Positions 33,714-42,088 of a stretch of DNA of 64,000 bases are shown here, in pieces. Source of the stretch: Deltaproteobacteria bacterium (GTDB taxonomy: Bacteria > Desulfobacterota > Binatia > UTPRO1). The notes under the pieces are model-generated. The model saw nothing but the letters and a program-made list of their open reading frames with translations. It was not told the DNA's origin and did no database searches. The position numbers and the translations under genes are program-made. The DNA lies in assembly GCA_020848745.1 (NCBI GenBank), contig JADLHM010000025.1, forward strand, positions 101,703-165,702. Direction: 5' to 3'. The stretch's first letter is position 1. Each line of letters begins with the position of its first letter.

Positions 33714-34907
33714 TCAGCGCGCGGCCGCCCTCGTCGCGCGCCCGGAGCCGCTGCGAGCGGCCGCGCGCGCCCACGCGTCGGCGGCGAGCAGAACGTCGAG
33801 GTCGGACGCGGGCGCGGGCGCGTGCGCGTCCATCACGGCGGCGACGAGCGCCGGAATGTCGCGGTACGCGAGGTCCTCGGCGAGGAAGCGCTCGACGGCG
33901 ATCTCGTTCGCGGCGTTCAGCACGGCCGGCATGGTGCCGCCGGCGCGGAGCGCACGGTACGCGAGGTCGAGACAGGGAAAGCGTTGGCGATCGGGGGCGA
34001 CGAACGTGAGGGTGCCGGCGGCGGGGAGATCGAGGGGGCGGAGGTAGTCGAGCGGCAAGCGGGACGGGTACGCGAGGGCGTAGCCGATCGGGATCGTCAT
34101 GTCGGGTACGGCCATCTGCGCGAGCACGGAGCCGTCGACGTACTCGACCATCGAGTGCACGATGCTCTGCGGATGGATCACGACGTCGATGCGGTCGGCG
34201 TCCACGCCGAAGAGCCAGCGCGCCTCGATCACCTCGAGGCCCTTGTTCATGAGGGTCGCCGAGTCGATCGTGATCTTCGGCCCCATCTTCCACGTCGGGT
34301 GGTTCAAGGCTTCGGCGACGGTGACGGTCGCGAGCTCGGCGGTGGAACGCGCGAGAAACGGCCCGCCCGACGCGGTCAGGACGATGCGCTTCACCTCGTC
34401 CCGCGCCTGGCCGCGGAGCGCCTGGAAGATCGCGTTGTGCTCGCTGTCGACCGGCAGCAGGTCCACGCCGCGCTCGCGGGCGGCGCGCGTCACGAGCTCG
34501 CCGGCGACGACCAGCACCTCCTTGTTGGCGAGGGCGACGTGTTTCCCGGCGCGCACCGCCGCGAGCGTCGGCACGAGGCCGAGCGCGCCCACCAGCGCCG
34601 AGAGCACGAGGTCCGCCTCGGCGTGGGTCGCGACCGCGAGCGACCCTTCGCTCCCGACGAGGACGCGGCCCGTGAACCCGGGGACGCGAGCGCGCAGATC
34701 GCGCGCGCTCGCCTCGTCGGCGACCGAGACCAGATCCGGCGCGTGACGGCGGATCTGCTCGGCGAGCACCGCCGTGTTCCGCCCCGCCGCCAACGCGACG
34801 GCACGGAAGCGCTCCGGGAACCGCTCGACCAGCGCCAGGGTCGACACCCCGACGGATCCCGTGGACCCGAGGAGTGCGAAGGAGCGGCGCGGTGGAGCTT
34901 CACTCAT
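33714..34907 (-). CDS. dxr: 1-deoxy-D-xylulose-5-phosphate reductoisomerase
   Basis: A 397-residue NADPH-dependent enzyme, the first committed step of the MEP isoprenoid pathway. The cofactor motif LLGSTGSVG is near 12-20, ANKEVLVVAGELV and the metal/substrate motifs DSEHNAIFQ and NHPTWKMGPKITIDSATLMN are intact, and the length equals that of E. coli Dxr. The frame is open far upstream, but ATG at 34907 overlaps the shc stop (ATGA), which fixes the start. Placement between shc and hpnC is unusual, since dxr is normally near ispC-cdsA-rseP-bamA; it makes precursor supply and hopanoid synthesis one transcript. Confidence 0.96.
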   Translation of the reverse strand: MSEAPPRRSFALLGSTGSVGVSTLALVERFPERFRAVALAAGRNTAVLAEQIRRHAPDLVSVADEASARDLRARVPGFTGRVLVGSEGSLAVATHAEADLVLSALVGALGLVPTLAAVRAGKHVALANKEVLVVAGELVTRAARERGVDLLPVDSEHNAIFQALRGQARDEVKRIVLTASGGPFLARSTAELATVTVAEALNHPTWKMGPKITIDSATLMNKGLEVIEARWLFGVDADRIDVVIHPQSIVHSMVEYVDGSVLAQMAVPDMTIPIGYALAYPSRLPLDYLRPLDLPAAGTLTFVAPDRQRFPCLDLAYRALRAGGTMPAVLNAANEIAVERFLAEDLAYRDIPALVAAVMDAHAPAPASDLDVLLAADAWARAAARSGSGRATRAAAR

Positions 34908-36964
34908 GCAGTCGCGTGACCATTGCCGTCGACGGGACCGCCCGTGGCCCCATGGCCATTCGCCGCGTTCGCGACCGGACGCGCCAGGTGCGCCTCGGCA
35001 CGCGTCCGGAAGATTCCGAGCGCCATCAACGGGAAATAGTTCCGGTACATGTAGTAGCGCAGATAGAAATGGCGCGGAAACCCGGTCCCGGTGAAGTGCA
35101 GCTCGTCCCAGGTGCCGTCGTCCCGCTGGCTGCGCGCGAGATGGTCGATGCCGCGCACGAGCTCGGGGCCGAGCTCGTCCTCGCCGGCGAGCAGCGCGAG
35201 CAGCGCCCACGCGGTCTGCGACGGCGTGCTCGGGCCCGTGCCGGCGAGCGACGGGTCGCCGTAGGAATCACAGGTCTCGCCCCAGCCGCCGTCGTCGTTT
35301 TGCCGGGACTTCACCCAGGCGACCGCCTGGCGGACGTACGGCTGGCGCAAGTCCTCACCGATGGCCCGCAGCCCCGACAGCACCGACCAGGTGCCGTAGA
35401 TGTAGTTCACGCCCCAGCGCCCCCACCACGAGCCGTTCGGCTCCTGGATCTGCTTCAGGAAGCCGAGGCCGCGCGCGGCCCGCCGCATCCCAAGGTCGTA
35501 GCCGAAGTCGCCCATGAGCTCGAGGTGGCGCCCGGTGAGATCGGCCGTCGGCTGGTCGAGCATCGCTTCCATGTCGGCGAACGGGATCTTGTTGAAGAGC
35601 TCCTGGAGGTTGTCGGTGTCGAAGGCGCCCCAGCCGCCGTTGCGGCTCTGCATGCCGAGCGTCCAGTTGAGGCCGCGCGTGATCGCGCGCCGCTTCGCCT
35701 TCTCGTCGGCGGTGCGGATGCGGTTCAGCACCATCAGGATCACGGCCGTGTCGTCCGTGTCGGGATACCAGGCGTTGGCGAACTCGAAGGCCCAGCCGCC
35801 GGGCTCGAGCTCGGGGTTCTTGATCGACCAATCACCGGGCACGAGGATCTGGTTCGCGATCAGCCAGTCGGCGGCCTTCTGGAGCATCGGCGCGTCGGGC
35901 GCCAGGCCCGAATCGAGCAGCGCCTTGGCCGCGAGCGCGGTGTCCCAGGTCGGCGAGACGCAGGGCTGGAAGAAGAGCGCTTCGCCGTCCTCGATCACGA
36001 AATCCTCGATCGCCTGGATGCCCTTGGCGACCGCCGGGTGGTCGTCCGCGAACCCGAGGACGCGCAACGCCATCACCGAGTTCACCATCGCGGGTTGGAT
36101 ACCGCCCCAGCCGCCATTGACGTCCTGGTGCGAGAGGATCCAGTCGCCGCACTTGCGGAGCGCGCGCTCGCGGAGCGGTTTCACCGGCGACTTGCCGAGG
36201 AGCTTCAGCACGCGATCGAGGCCGAGGAAGAAGTTCCGCCAGCAGAACGGGCGCGCCGCATCCGGCGGGAACGCATAGTCTTCCGGCGCGGGCGGCCGCA
36301 CCCACAGCTCCGCGACGCCGCGGCCGGCCGGGATCGGCACGTAGGGCCGCTTTGCCATCAGCACGACGAGCGGCACGACGGTCCCCCGCGCCCAGCTCGA
36401 CATCTCGTAGATGTTGATCGGGAACCAGCTCGGCAGGAGCACGAGCTCGGCCGGCATCGCCGGAACCCCGTCCCACGGATACTGGCCGAAGTAGGCGAGG
36501 AAGCAGCGGGTGAAGACCTGCGCCTTCGCGAGCCCACCGTTCTTCATGATGAACGCGCGGGCGCGGGCGAGGGCGGGATCGTCGGCCGGAAGACCCGCCA
36601 TCTTCATCGCGGCATAGGCTTCGATCGTGTTGGACAGGTGGCCGGGAGCCCCGGGGTAGAGCGCCCAGCTGCCGTCGGGAAGCTGGGTCGCGAGGAGATG
36701 GGCGATGATCCGATCCTGGCGCTCGCGGTTCACCCGCCCCATGAAGTGCATGAAGAAGACGTACTGCGCGTCCATCGTGGCGTTGGCTTCGAGCGGACGG
36801 TGCCAGTAGCCTTCGGGGTGCTGCTCGCGCTCGAAGTACTGCCGCGAGCGGTCGATCGTGTGCGTCACCTTGGCGAGGAACTCGTCGCCGCGCGCCGGAG
36901 CCGTGGGACGCGGCGGCAGGGGGACGGCGGAGCTGCGGCGGGCTTCCTCGGCGACCTGCGTCAT
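34904..36964 (-). CDS. shc: Squalene-hopene cyclase
   Basis: A 686-residue membrane-associated cyclase making hopene/hopanol from squalene. The catalytic DTDDTA (DxDDTA family motif) is at about residue 400 in WYPDTDDTAVI. Several QW-type repeats are visible (NGGWGAFD, DGGWGETC, DGSWAL, NGSWWGRWG). Length and order match bacterial SHC. ATG at 36964 has GGAGGGGAG upstream, a strong site. It leads the operon shc-dxr-hpnC-hpnD-hpnE; two terminator-like hairpins lie in the 250 bases before it. Tail-modifying genes (hpnG, hpnH) are not in the window. Confidence 0.96.
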   Translation of the reverse strand: MTQVAEEARRSSAVPLPPRPTAPARGDEFLAKVTHTIDRSRQYFEREQHPEGYWHRPLEANATMDAQYVFFMHFMGRVNRERQDRIIAHLLATQLPDGSWALYPGAPGHLSNTIEAYAAMKMAGLPADDPALARARAFIMKNGGLAKAQVFTRCFLAYFGQYPWDGVPAMPAELVLLPSWFPINIYEMSSWARGTVVPLVVLMAKRPYVPIPAGRGVAELWVRPPAPEDYAFPPDAARPFCWRNFFLGLDRVLKLLGKSPVKPLRERALRKCGDWILSHQDVNGGWGGIQPAMVNSVMALRVLGFADDHPAVAKGIQAIEDFVIEDGEALFFQPCVSPTWDTALAAKALLDSGLAPDAPMLQKAADWLIANQILVPGDWSIKNPELEPGGWAFEFANAWYPDTDDTAVILMVLNRIRTADEKAKRRAITRGLNWTLGMQSRNGGWGAFDTDNLQELFNKIPFADMEAMLDQPTADLTGRHLELMGDFGYDLGMRRAARGLGFLKQIQEPNGSWWGRWGVNYIYGTWSVLSGLRAIGEDLRQPYVRQAVAWVKSRQNDDGGWGETCDSYGDPSLAGTGPSTPSQTAWALLALLAGEDELGPELVRGIDHLARSQRDDGTWDELHFTGTGFPRHFYLRYYMYRNYFPLMALGIFRTRAEAHLARPVANAANGHGATGGPVDGNGHATA

Positions 36965-37020
36965 GCTGTGCTCCCCTCCACACGCCGACCGTCACTAACC
37001 ACGCGGTCAGCGATCGCTCC

Positions 37021-37054
37021 AAAAAAGCGGTGCGCGAATCCTTCGACGCACCGC
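37021..37054 (-). terminator. Rho-independent terminator-like hairpin upstream of shc
   Basis: On the minus strand GCGGTGCG and CGCACCGC form a perfect 8-bp stem around a 12-base loop, followed by TTTTTT (37026-37021). It lies only 57 bases before the shc start, so it either ends transcripts from the TPR genes or sits in the shc leader as an attenuator. Confidence 0.8.
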
Positions 37055-37082
37055 CTCGACCCTGCGGTCAGTCAACCCCGAC

Positions 37083-37125
37083 AAAAAAGCCCGAGCCGCC
37101 GCTAAGTCCTCACGGCGTCCGAGCT
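37083..37125 (-). terminator. Second terminator-like hairpin
   Basis: On the minus strand an imperfect stem (AGCTCGG pairing with CTCGGGCT, allowing G-U pairs) is followed by TTTTTT at 37088-37083. It is about 90 bases past the TPR gene stop. Together with the next hairpin it forms a tandem pair. Confidence 0.55.
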
Positions 37126-37216
37126 TTCGAGACAGCGCGCGTCATAGGCGGTCGATCCGGCGCTGTCAACACGAGCGGAGATGGGCCGGCCGAGCCGTCG
37201 GCCCGGCCGTCTGCCG

Positions 37217-39376
37217 TCAGGGAATCTTGGCGGCCAGCAACGGCTCCTCCCGGGCGAGCGCCCGGGCGAGGTTCTGCCGGGCCAGCTGGGAATCCGGCAC
37301 GAGCCGGAGGGCGTGCTCGAAGGAGGCGACCGCCCGGGCCCAGTCGCCGAGTCGGGCCGAGGCGACTCCCATCATGTTCACGACCCACGGATTGTCCGGC
37401 TGGAGGGCGAGGGCCATCTCGAGGGCGTGGGCGGCGCCCGTCGCGTCGCCCGAACGCAAACGCACCCAGCCGAGATTGCCGTGCGCCGACGGCTCGCCGG
37501 GCTGCTGGAGAATGGCGCGCTCGAGGAGCGCCGCGGCCTCGTCGAGCCGCCCGAGATTCGCGTAGACCCAGCCGAGATTGCTCTGGACGTTCGGATCGTC
37601 GGGATCGCGGCGCCGCGCCCGCTCGAGCACCCGCTCGGCCTCCTCCCACTCGCCGACCCGTCCGAGCACCGACCCGAGGTTGTTCATCGCCGAGACGTCG
37701 TCCTCGGCCGCCGCCTCGCGCAGCACGCGCAGCGCGGCGTCGGTGCGGCCGATCGCGGCGTACGCCCACCCGAGATTCACCTGCACGACGCGCTTCGTGT
37801 CGCGCTCGATCCAGCCGACGTGGCCTTCGATCATCGCCACCGCCATCTCGAGCGGCGGAACCGCCTCCTCGGGACGGGCGAGCTGCATGAGGAGCGCGCC
37901 GTGCGCCGCCCGGGCCACCGGGTCGCGCGGATCGAGGCGGATCGCCTCGAGGACGGCGGCGAGCGCCTCCTCGGCGCGGCCGACGCGCGCCAGTCCGTTC
38001 GCGAGGCCGGTGAGCACCCGGGCGTCGCGCGGGTTGGCGCGGTGGAGGCGTTCCAGCGTCTCGATCTCCGCGAGCACCACGCGTCGCATGCCCCCTTGAT
38101 CGCCGCGCCGCTGGTACGCCTCCTCGAGATTCCGATACACGCGCTGCTTGGTCGGCGCCTTCACGAGGTTGTCGCTCCACAACGTCACCGGGTCGCGCCA
38201 CACCTCGTTGCGCGCGATCGCGAGCGCCCCGAGGACCGCGACGAGCGCCAGCGCGAGCGCCGGGACGACCTTCGGCGCGCGCGCGGCGGCGCCGCCCGCC
38301 GCGAGCGCCACCAGCGCCGCGAAGCCGCCGACGCCGAGATACATGCGGTGTTCGAACACCAGATCGGCGAGCGGGATCGCGCTCGAGCTCGGCAGGAGCA
38401 CGAGCAGCGCGAAGCCGAGCCAGAACGTCGCCGCCCGCCGCCCGCTGCGGGCGAGCCAGACGAGGGCGAGGACGAGGAGCGCCCACCCGAAGGCCGGCAC
38501 GAGCACCGCCGGCTCCAGCCAACGCGCGGCGAGCGGCCAGTCGTAGTCGAGCATCTGGTCGACCGGCCACACGAGCAGCCGGAAGTAGTGCCAGGTGACC
38601 CCGAGCTGCGTGCGGAGATACTCGAGCGGATCGATCCCGATGTCGAAGCCGGCACCCGGATGCGCGCGATCGGCGAGCAGCACGGCGAGCACGAGCCACG
38701 TCGCGCAGAGCCCGAGGTGCAGGGGCCAGCGCCGCGGCACCTCGGCGACCGGCGGCGTCGACGCGAAGGTCAGGCGGGGGCGCGTCGGCGGCACCAGCAC
38801 CCACCACGAGAGCCACCACACCGCGAGCGGCGCGGTCACCATGATCGGCTTCGCCAGCATGCCGAACGCGCATGCGGCGATCGCGAGCATCCAGAGCACC
38901 GAGCGCCGCGCGGGACGCGCCTCGGCGAGCAATACGAGGTCGAGCGTCGCGAGGTAGCAGAGCGCCATCAGGAGCTCGCTGCGCGAGATCACGTAGGTGA
39001 CGGCCTCGGTCTGCAACGGGTGCGCCACGAAGAGGAGCGCGGCGAGGCAGCCGGCGTCGTCCTCACGGCCCGCGAGCGTCTCCGTCATGCGCAGCGTCCG
39101 GCGCACCACGTCGAAGAGGAGCCAGCCGCACGCGACGTGCAGCGCCAGGTTGAAGGCGTGGTATCCCGCGACGTGCAGGCCGCCGAGCGCATAGTTCAGC
39201 GCGAGCGTGATCTCGACCAGCGGCCGGTCGCTCGCGAAGAGCTCGCTCGACCACTCGCGGATCCGCAGGTTCTGGACGATCGCGTGGCCGTCGTCGAACA
39301 CGAACGGCACGCCGAACGTGCGGGCGTAGACGACGACGCCCGCGAGCGCGATCAGCAGCGCCCGGACCGCGTTCAC
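37217..39376 (-). CDS. TMTC-like membrane protein with C-terminal TPR repeats
   Basis: A 719-residue protein. Residues about 1-400 contain roughly ten hydrophobic segments and, just after the first, an acidic pair (FDDG) followed by RPLVEITLALNYALGG. This is the layout of TMTC-type and related GT-C glycosyltransferase-like proteins. HPLQTEAVTYVISRSELL is a conserved loop. Residues about 440-700 are six to seven tetratricopeptide repeats (NLGWVYANLGRLDEAAALLE and similar). It may transfer a lipid-linked sugar to exported proteins; that is a family inference. ATG overlaps the stop of the upstream paralogue (ATGA), so the two are coupled. Confidence 0.78.
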   Translation of the reverse strand: MNAVRALLIALAGVVVYARTFGVPFVFDDGHAIVQNLRIREWSSELFASDRPLVEITLALNYALGGLHVAGYHAFNLALHVACGWLLFDVVRRTLRMTETLAGREDDAGCLAALLFVAHPLQTEAVTYVISRSELLMALCYLATLDLVLLAEARPARRSVLWMLAIAACAFGMLAKPIMVTAPLAVWWLSWWVLVPPTRPRLTFASTPPVAEVPRRWPLHLGLCATWLVLAVLLADRAHPGAGFDIGIDPLEYLRTQLGVTWHYFRLLVWPVDQMLDYDWPLAARWLEPAVLVPAFGWALLVLALVWLARSGRRAATFWLGFALLVLLPSSSAIPLADLVFEHRMYLGVGGFAALVALAAGGAAARAPKVVPALALALVAVLGALAIARNEVWRDPVTLWSDNLVKAPTKQRVYRNLEEAYQRRGDQGGMRRVVLAEIETLERLHRANPRDARVLTGLANGLARVGRAEEALAAVLEAIRLDPRDPVARAAHGALLMQLARPEEAVPPLEMAVAMIEGHVGWIERDTKRVVQVNLGWAYAAIGRTDAALRVLREAAAEDDVSAMNNLGSVLGRVGEWEEAERVLERARRRDPDDPNVQSNLGWVYANLGRLDEAAALLERAILQQPGEPSAHGNLGWVRLRSGDATGAAHALEMALALQPDNPWVVNMMGVASARLGDWARAVASFEHALRLVPDSQLARQNLARALAREEPLLAAKIP

Positions 39377-41415
39377 GGCGATGCGCCCCTCGCCGCCTCG
39401 CGCTGCACGAAGTCGGCGTATTGCCGCACGGACGGGTCGCGCGGGTACAGGCGCTCGGCGCTCGCCTGCGCCGCGCGCGACTCCGCGGCGCGCCCGAGCA
39501 GCCGATAGCTTCCGGCGAGCGCGACGAGCGCGCGCGGCGGCGCCGGCGGCGCGATGCGCTCGAAGGCGCGCGCCGCGCCGGCATAGTCACCCTGCGCGTA
39601 GAGGAACGTGCCGTAGTTGGTGAGGATCTCGGTCGACGCCGGCGCGAGGGCGAGCGCGCGCTCGTACGCGGTCCGCGCCTCGGCCGGCGCGCCGGCGCGA
39701 AAGTGCGTGTTGGCGAGGTTCATGAGCGTGAGCGACGAGTCCGGCGCGAGCTCGAGCGCGCGGCTCAGGGCCGCGATCGCCGCCGCCTGGTCGCCGCGCA
39801 TGCTCTCGGCGTTGCCGAGGTTCTCGTAGGCGCGGATGAAGCTCGGGTTCTGCGCGATCGCCCGCCGGTACGCGTCGGCGGCGTCGTCGAACCGGCCCTC
39901 GGCGCCGAGCGCGTTCCCGAGGTTGTAGAGCGTGGTCGCGTCGTCGGGCTTGATCGCGAGCGAGCGGTCGAAGGCCGCGCCCGCCTCCGCGAACCGCCCG
40001 ACCGCGGCGAGCGCGGTCCCGAGCTCGCGGTGGCTGCGCGCCGATCGCGGCGCGTCGCCGGCCATCGTCGCGTAGAAGCGCACGGGGTCGAGCCAGACGC
40101 CGTTCCGCTCGATCGCGCGCGCGGCGTAGAGCGCGACGATCACGCCGAGCGCGCCGACGAAGGCCGGCGACCAGCGCGCCGTGACGCGCTCCGCCCCGTC
40201 CGCCTGCCCGCCGAGCCGGACGAGACCGGCGGCGACCGCGAGGCAGAAGCCGGCCGAGGGCAGATAGGCGAGCCGTTCCCCCATGATCGTTCCGATCGTG
40301 AAGCAGAGGTTCGAGACGACGACGAACGTCAGGGCGAGGATCCCGAGGCCGAGGGTGACGGCCGGCGCGCGCCGGCGCGCCCACCACGCGAGGGCCGCGG
40401 CGCCGCCGAGCACCGCGACCGCCGCGAGGAAGCGCGGGTCGAGCGGTGACGTCACCGTCGCGATCTGGTCGTAGGAGTAGTCGGCGGAGAGCCAGAGCGG
40501 GAACACCATACGGAACGCGTAGAGCCCGAGCACGGCGACCGCCGTGAGCAGTCGGGGGACCGTCGTCAGGGCGGAGAGCGGGTTGTCGAGGAGATCGGTC
40601 GTCGGGGTCACGCGGCCGATGACGGCGCTCCGGACGACGACGAACGCGGCGGCGATCGCGAGCAGCGCCGTGTAGCGCGGCGCGCGACGGCGGAGCAGTT
40701 CTGCCACGCTCTCCGGGCGCACGACTGGCGCGCCGCGCCGGTCGACGAGGTCGGCGAGCAGCAGCACCGCCGGCAGCGCGATCGCGTTTTCCTTCGCGCA
40801 CATCGCGAGGAAGTAGGCGCCGGCCGTCACGATCAGCCACGGCGCGGCGCGGCCGGCCGCCGCGGCGTCCGCCGCGAGCCAGGCGCGCCAGGCGAGGAAG
40901 AACCCCGCGGCCGCGAGCAGCTCGGCGCGGCCGACGACGTTCGCGACCGCCTCGGTGTGGATCGGATGGGCGGCGAAGAGAAGCGCCGCCGCGAACGCGG
41001 TTCGCGGCGCCATCGTCACGCGCGCGAACACGACGAGCACGAGGGCGCTTACGAGCGCGTGCGCGACGACGTTCACGACGTGGTAGCCGACCGGGACGAG
41101 CCCCCAGAGCCCGTGGTCCGCCGCGAACGTGAGCGTCGTGAGCGGCCGCCAGAGCCCGCCGCGCCCGTCCGCCCACCACGAGGGCCGGGTCAGGATGCCG
41201 GCGACGTCGGCGTCGCGCACGAACGCGTTGTCGCGAATGGCGTTGACGTCGTCGTAGAGGAGGATCCCGCCGATGGTGTTCGCGTAGACCCCGAGCGCGA
41301 CACCGGCGACCGCGGCGATCCACGCCCACGGCACGCGCGGGCCGCGCGCCGCCCGCGTCGCGCCGCGCGGCGGCGCGACGGGCTGCGTCTTCGCGCGCGA
41401 GCGAGCTCGGGTCAC
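39373..41415 (-). CDS. TMTC-like membrane protein with C-terminal TPR repeats (paralogue)
   Basis: A 680-residue paralogue of the next protein. It has a basic N-terminal tail, then a first membrane segment followed by YDDVNAIRDN (acidic pair), WRPLTTLTFAADHGLWG, and HPIHTEAVANVVGRAELLAA. These match the same positions in its neighbour. About ten membrane segments reach residue 430. The C-terminal part carries five to six TPRs (NLGNALGAEGRFDDAADAYR and similar). The start is GTG at 41415, 7 bases after pyrE. The two paralogues overlap as ATGA, implying equal expression and possibly a heteromeric complex. Confidence 0.78.
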   Translation of the reverse strand: MTRARSRAKTQPVAPPRGATRAARGPRVPWAWIAAVAGVALGVYANTIGGILLYDDVNAIRDNAFVRDADVAGILTRPSWWADGRGGLWRPLTTLTFAADHGLWGLVPVGYHVVNVVAHALVSALVLVVFARVTMAPRTAFAAALLFAAHPIHTEAVANVVGRAELLAAAGFFLAWRAWLAADAAAAGRAAPWLIVTAGAYFLAMCAKENAIALPAVLLLADLVDRRGAPVVRPESVAELLRRRAPRYTALLAIAAAFVVVRSAVIGRVTPTTDLLDNPLSALTTVPRLLTAVAVLGLYAFRMVFPLWLSADYSYDQIATVTSPLDPRFLAAVAVLGGAAALAWWARRRAPAVTLGLGILALTFVVVSNLCFTIGTIMGERLAYLPSAGFCLAVAAGLVRLGGQADGAERVTARWSPAFVGALGVIVALYAARAIERNGVWLDPVRFYATMAGDAPRSARSHRELGTALAAVGRFAEAGAAFDRSLAIKPDDATTLYNLGNALGAEGRFDDAADAYRRAIAQNPSFIRAYENLGNAESMRGDQAAAIAALSRALELAPDSSLTLMNLANTHFRAGAPAEARTAYERALALAPASTEILTNYGTFLYAQGDYAGAARAFERIAPPAPPRALVALAGSYRLLGRAAESRAAQASAERLYPRDPSVRQYADFVQREAARGASP

Positions 41416-41421
41416 GGAAGC

Positions 41422-42027
41422 TCAGCGGGCCGCGGCGCGCTGCTCTTCGAGACGGCGCTGCAGCTCCGCGCGCGGGAACAACGCCGAGCACGACACGCCG
41501 GGAACCGCCTCCTGCACGCGCGCCAGACCGCCCTCTTCGCGGTCGACCAGGATCACGACCGCGGTGATCGCGTAGCCGGCCTCTCGACAGCGGTCGATCG
41601 CATCGAGGGTCGACGTGCCCGTCGTGACCACGTCGTCGACGATCGCCACCCGGTCGCCGGGACGGATGGCTCCTTCGATCGCGCGGGCCATGCCGTGGGC
41701 CTTCGCCTGCTTGCGGACGGTGAAGGCGCGGATCGGCGCGCCGACCGTCTGGCTGTAGTACGCCACCGCGCCGGCGATCGGGTCGGCGCCGAGCGTGAGT
41801 CCGCCGACCGCGTCGGCCCGACCCCCGAGGGCATCGAACACGAGCCGCCCGATCAGCGGCTTCGCCTCCGGGTCCCAGGTCACGACGCGGGCGTCGAGAT
41901 AGTAGTCCGACAGGGCGCCGGACGAGAGCGTAAAGGGCCGTTCGGGACGGTACTGATAGGCGCGCGCGGCGAGCATGTCGAGCAAGCGATCGCGATCGCG
42001 CGCCGCCGTTGCGGCGGACGCGGGCAT
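41422..42027 (-). CDS. pyrE: Orotate phosphoribosyltransferase
   Basis: A 201-residue type I phosphoribosyltransferase forming OMP from orotate and PRPP in pyrimidine synthesis. The PRPP motif VAIVDDVVTTGTST is complete. FTVRKQAKAHGM is the flexible-loop Lys/His region, and FTLSSGALSDYYLDAR near the N-terminus is the orotate-site segment. Length is normal. ATG at 42027 is chosen. It is followed 7 bases on by the TMTC-like gene; the pairing of a nucleotide-synthesis gene with glycosyltransferase-like genes is probably only transcriptional. Confidence 0.95.
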   Translation of the reverse strand: MPASAATAARDRDRLLDMLAARAYQYRPERPFTLSSGALSDYYLDARVVTWDPEAKPLIGRLVFDALGGRADAVGGLTLGADPIAGAVAYYSQTVGAPIRAFTVRKQAKAHGMARAIEGAIRPGDRVAIVDDVVTTGTSTLDAIDRCREAGYAITAVVILVDREEGGLARVQEAVPGVSCSALFPRAELQRRLEEQRAAAR

Positions 42028-42088
42028 GGCGCCCTCGCTAGCAGATCGGCCGGAAGCTGCGAAGGCCCCTGCGCGCCCGCGCGGCTCA

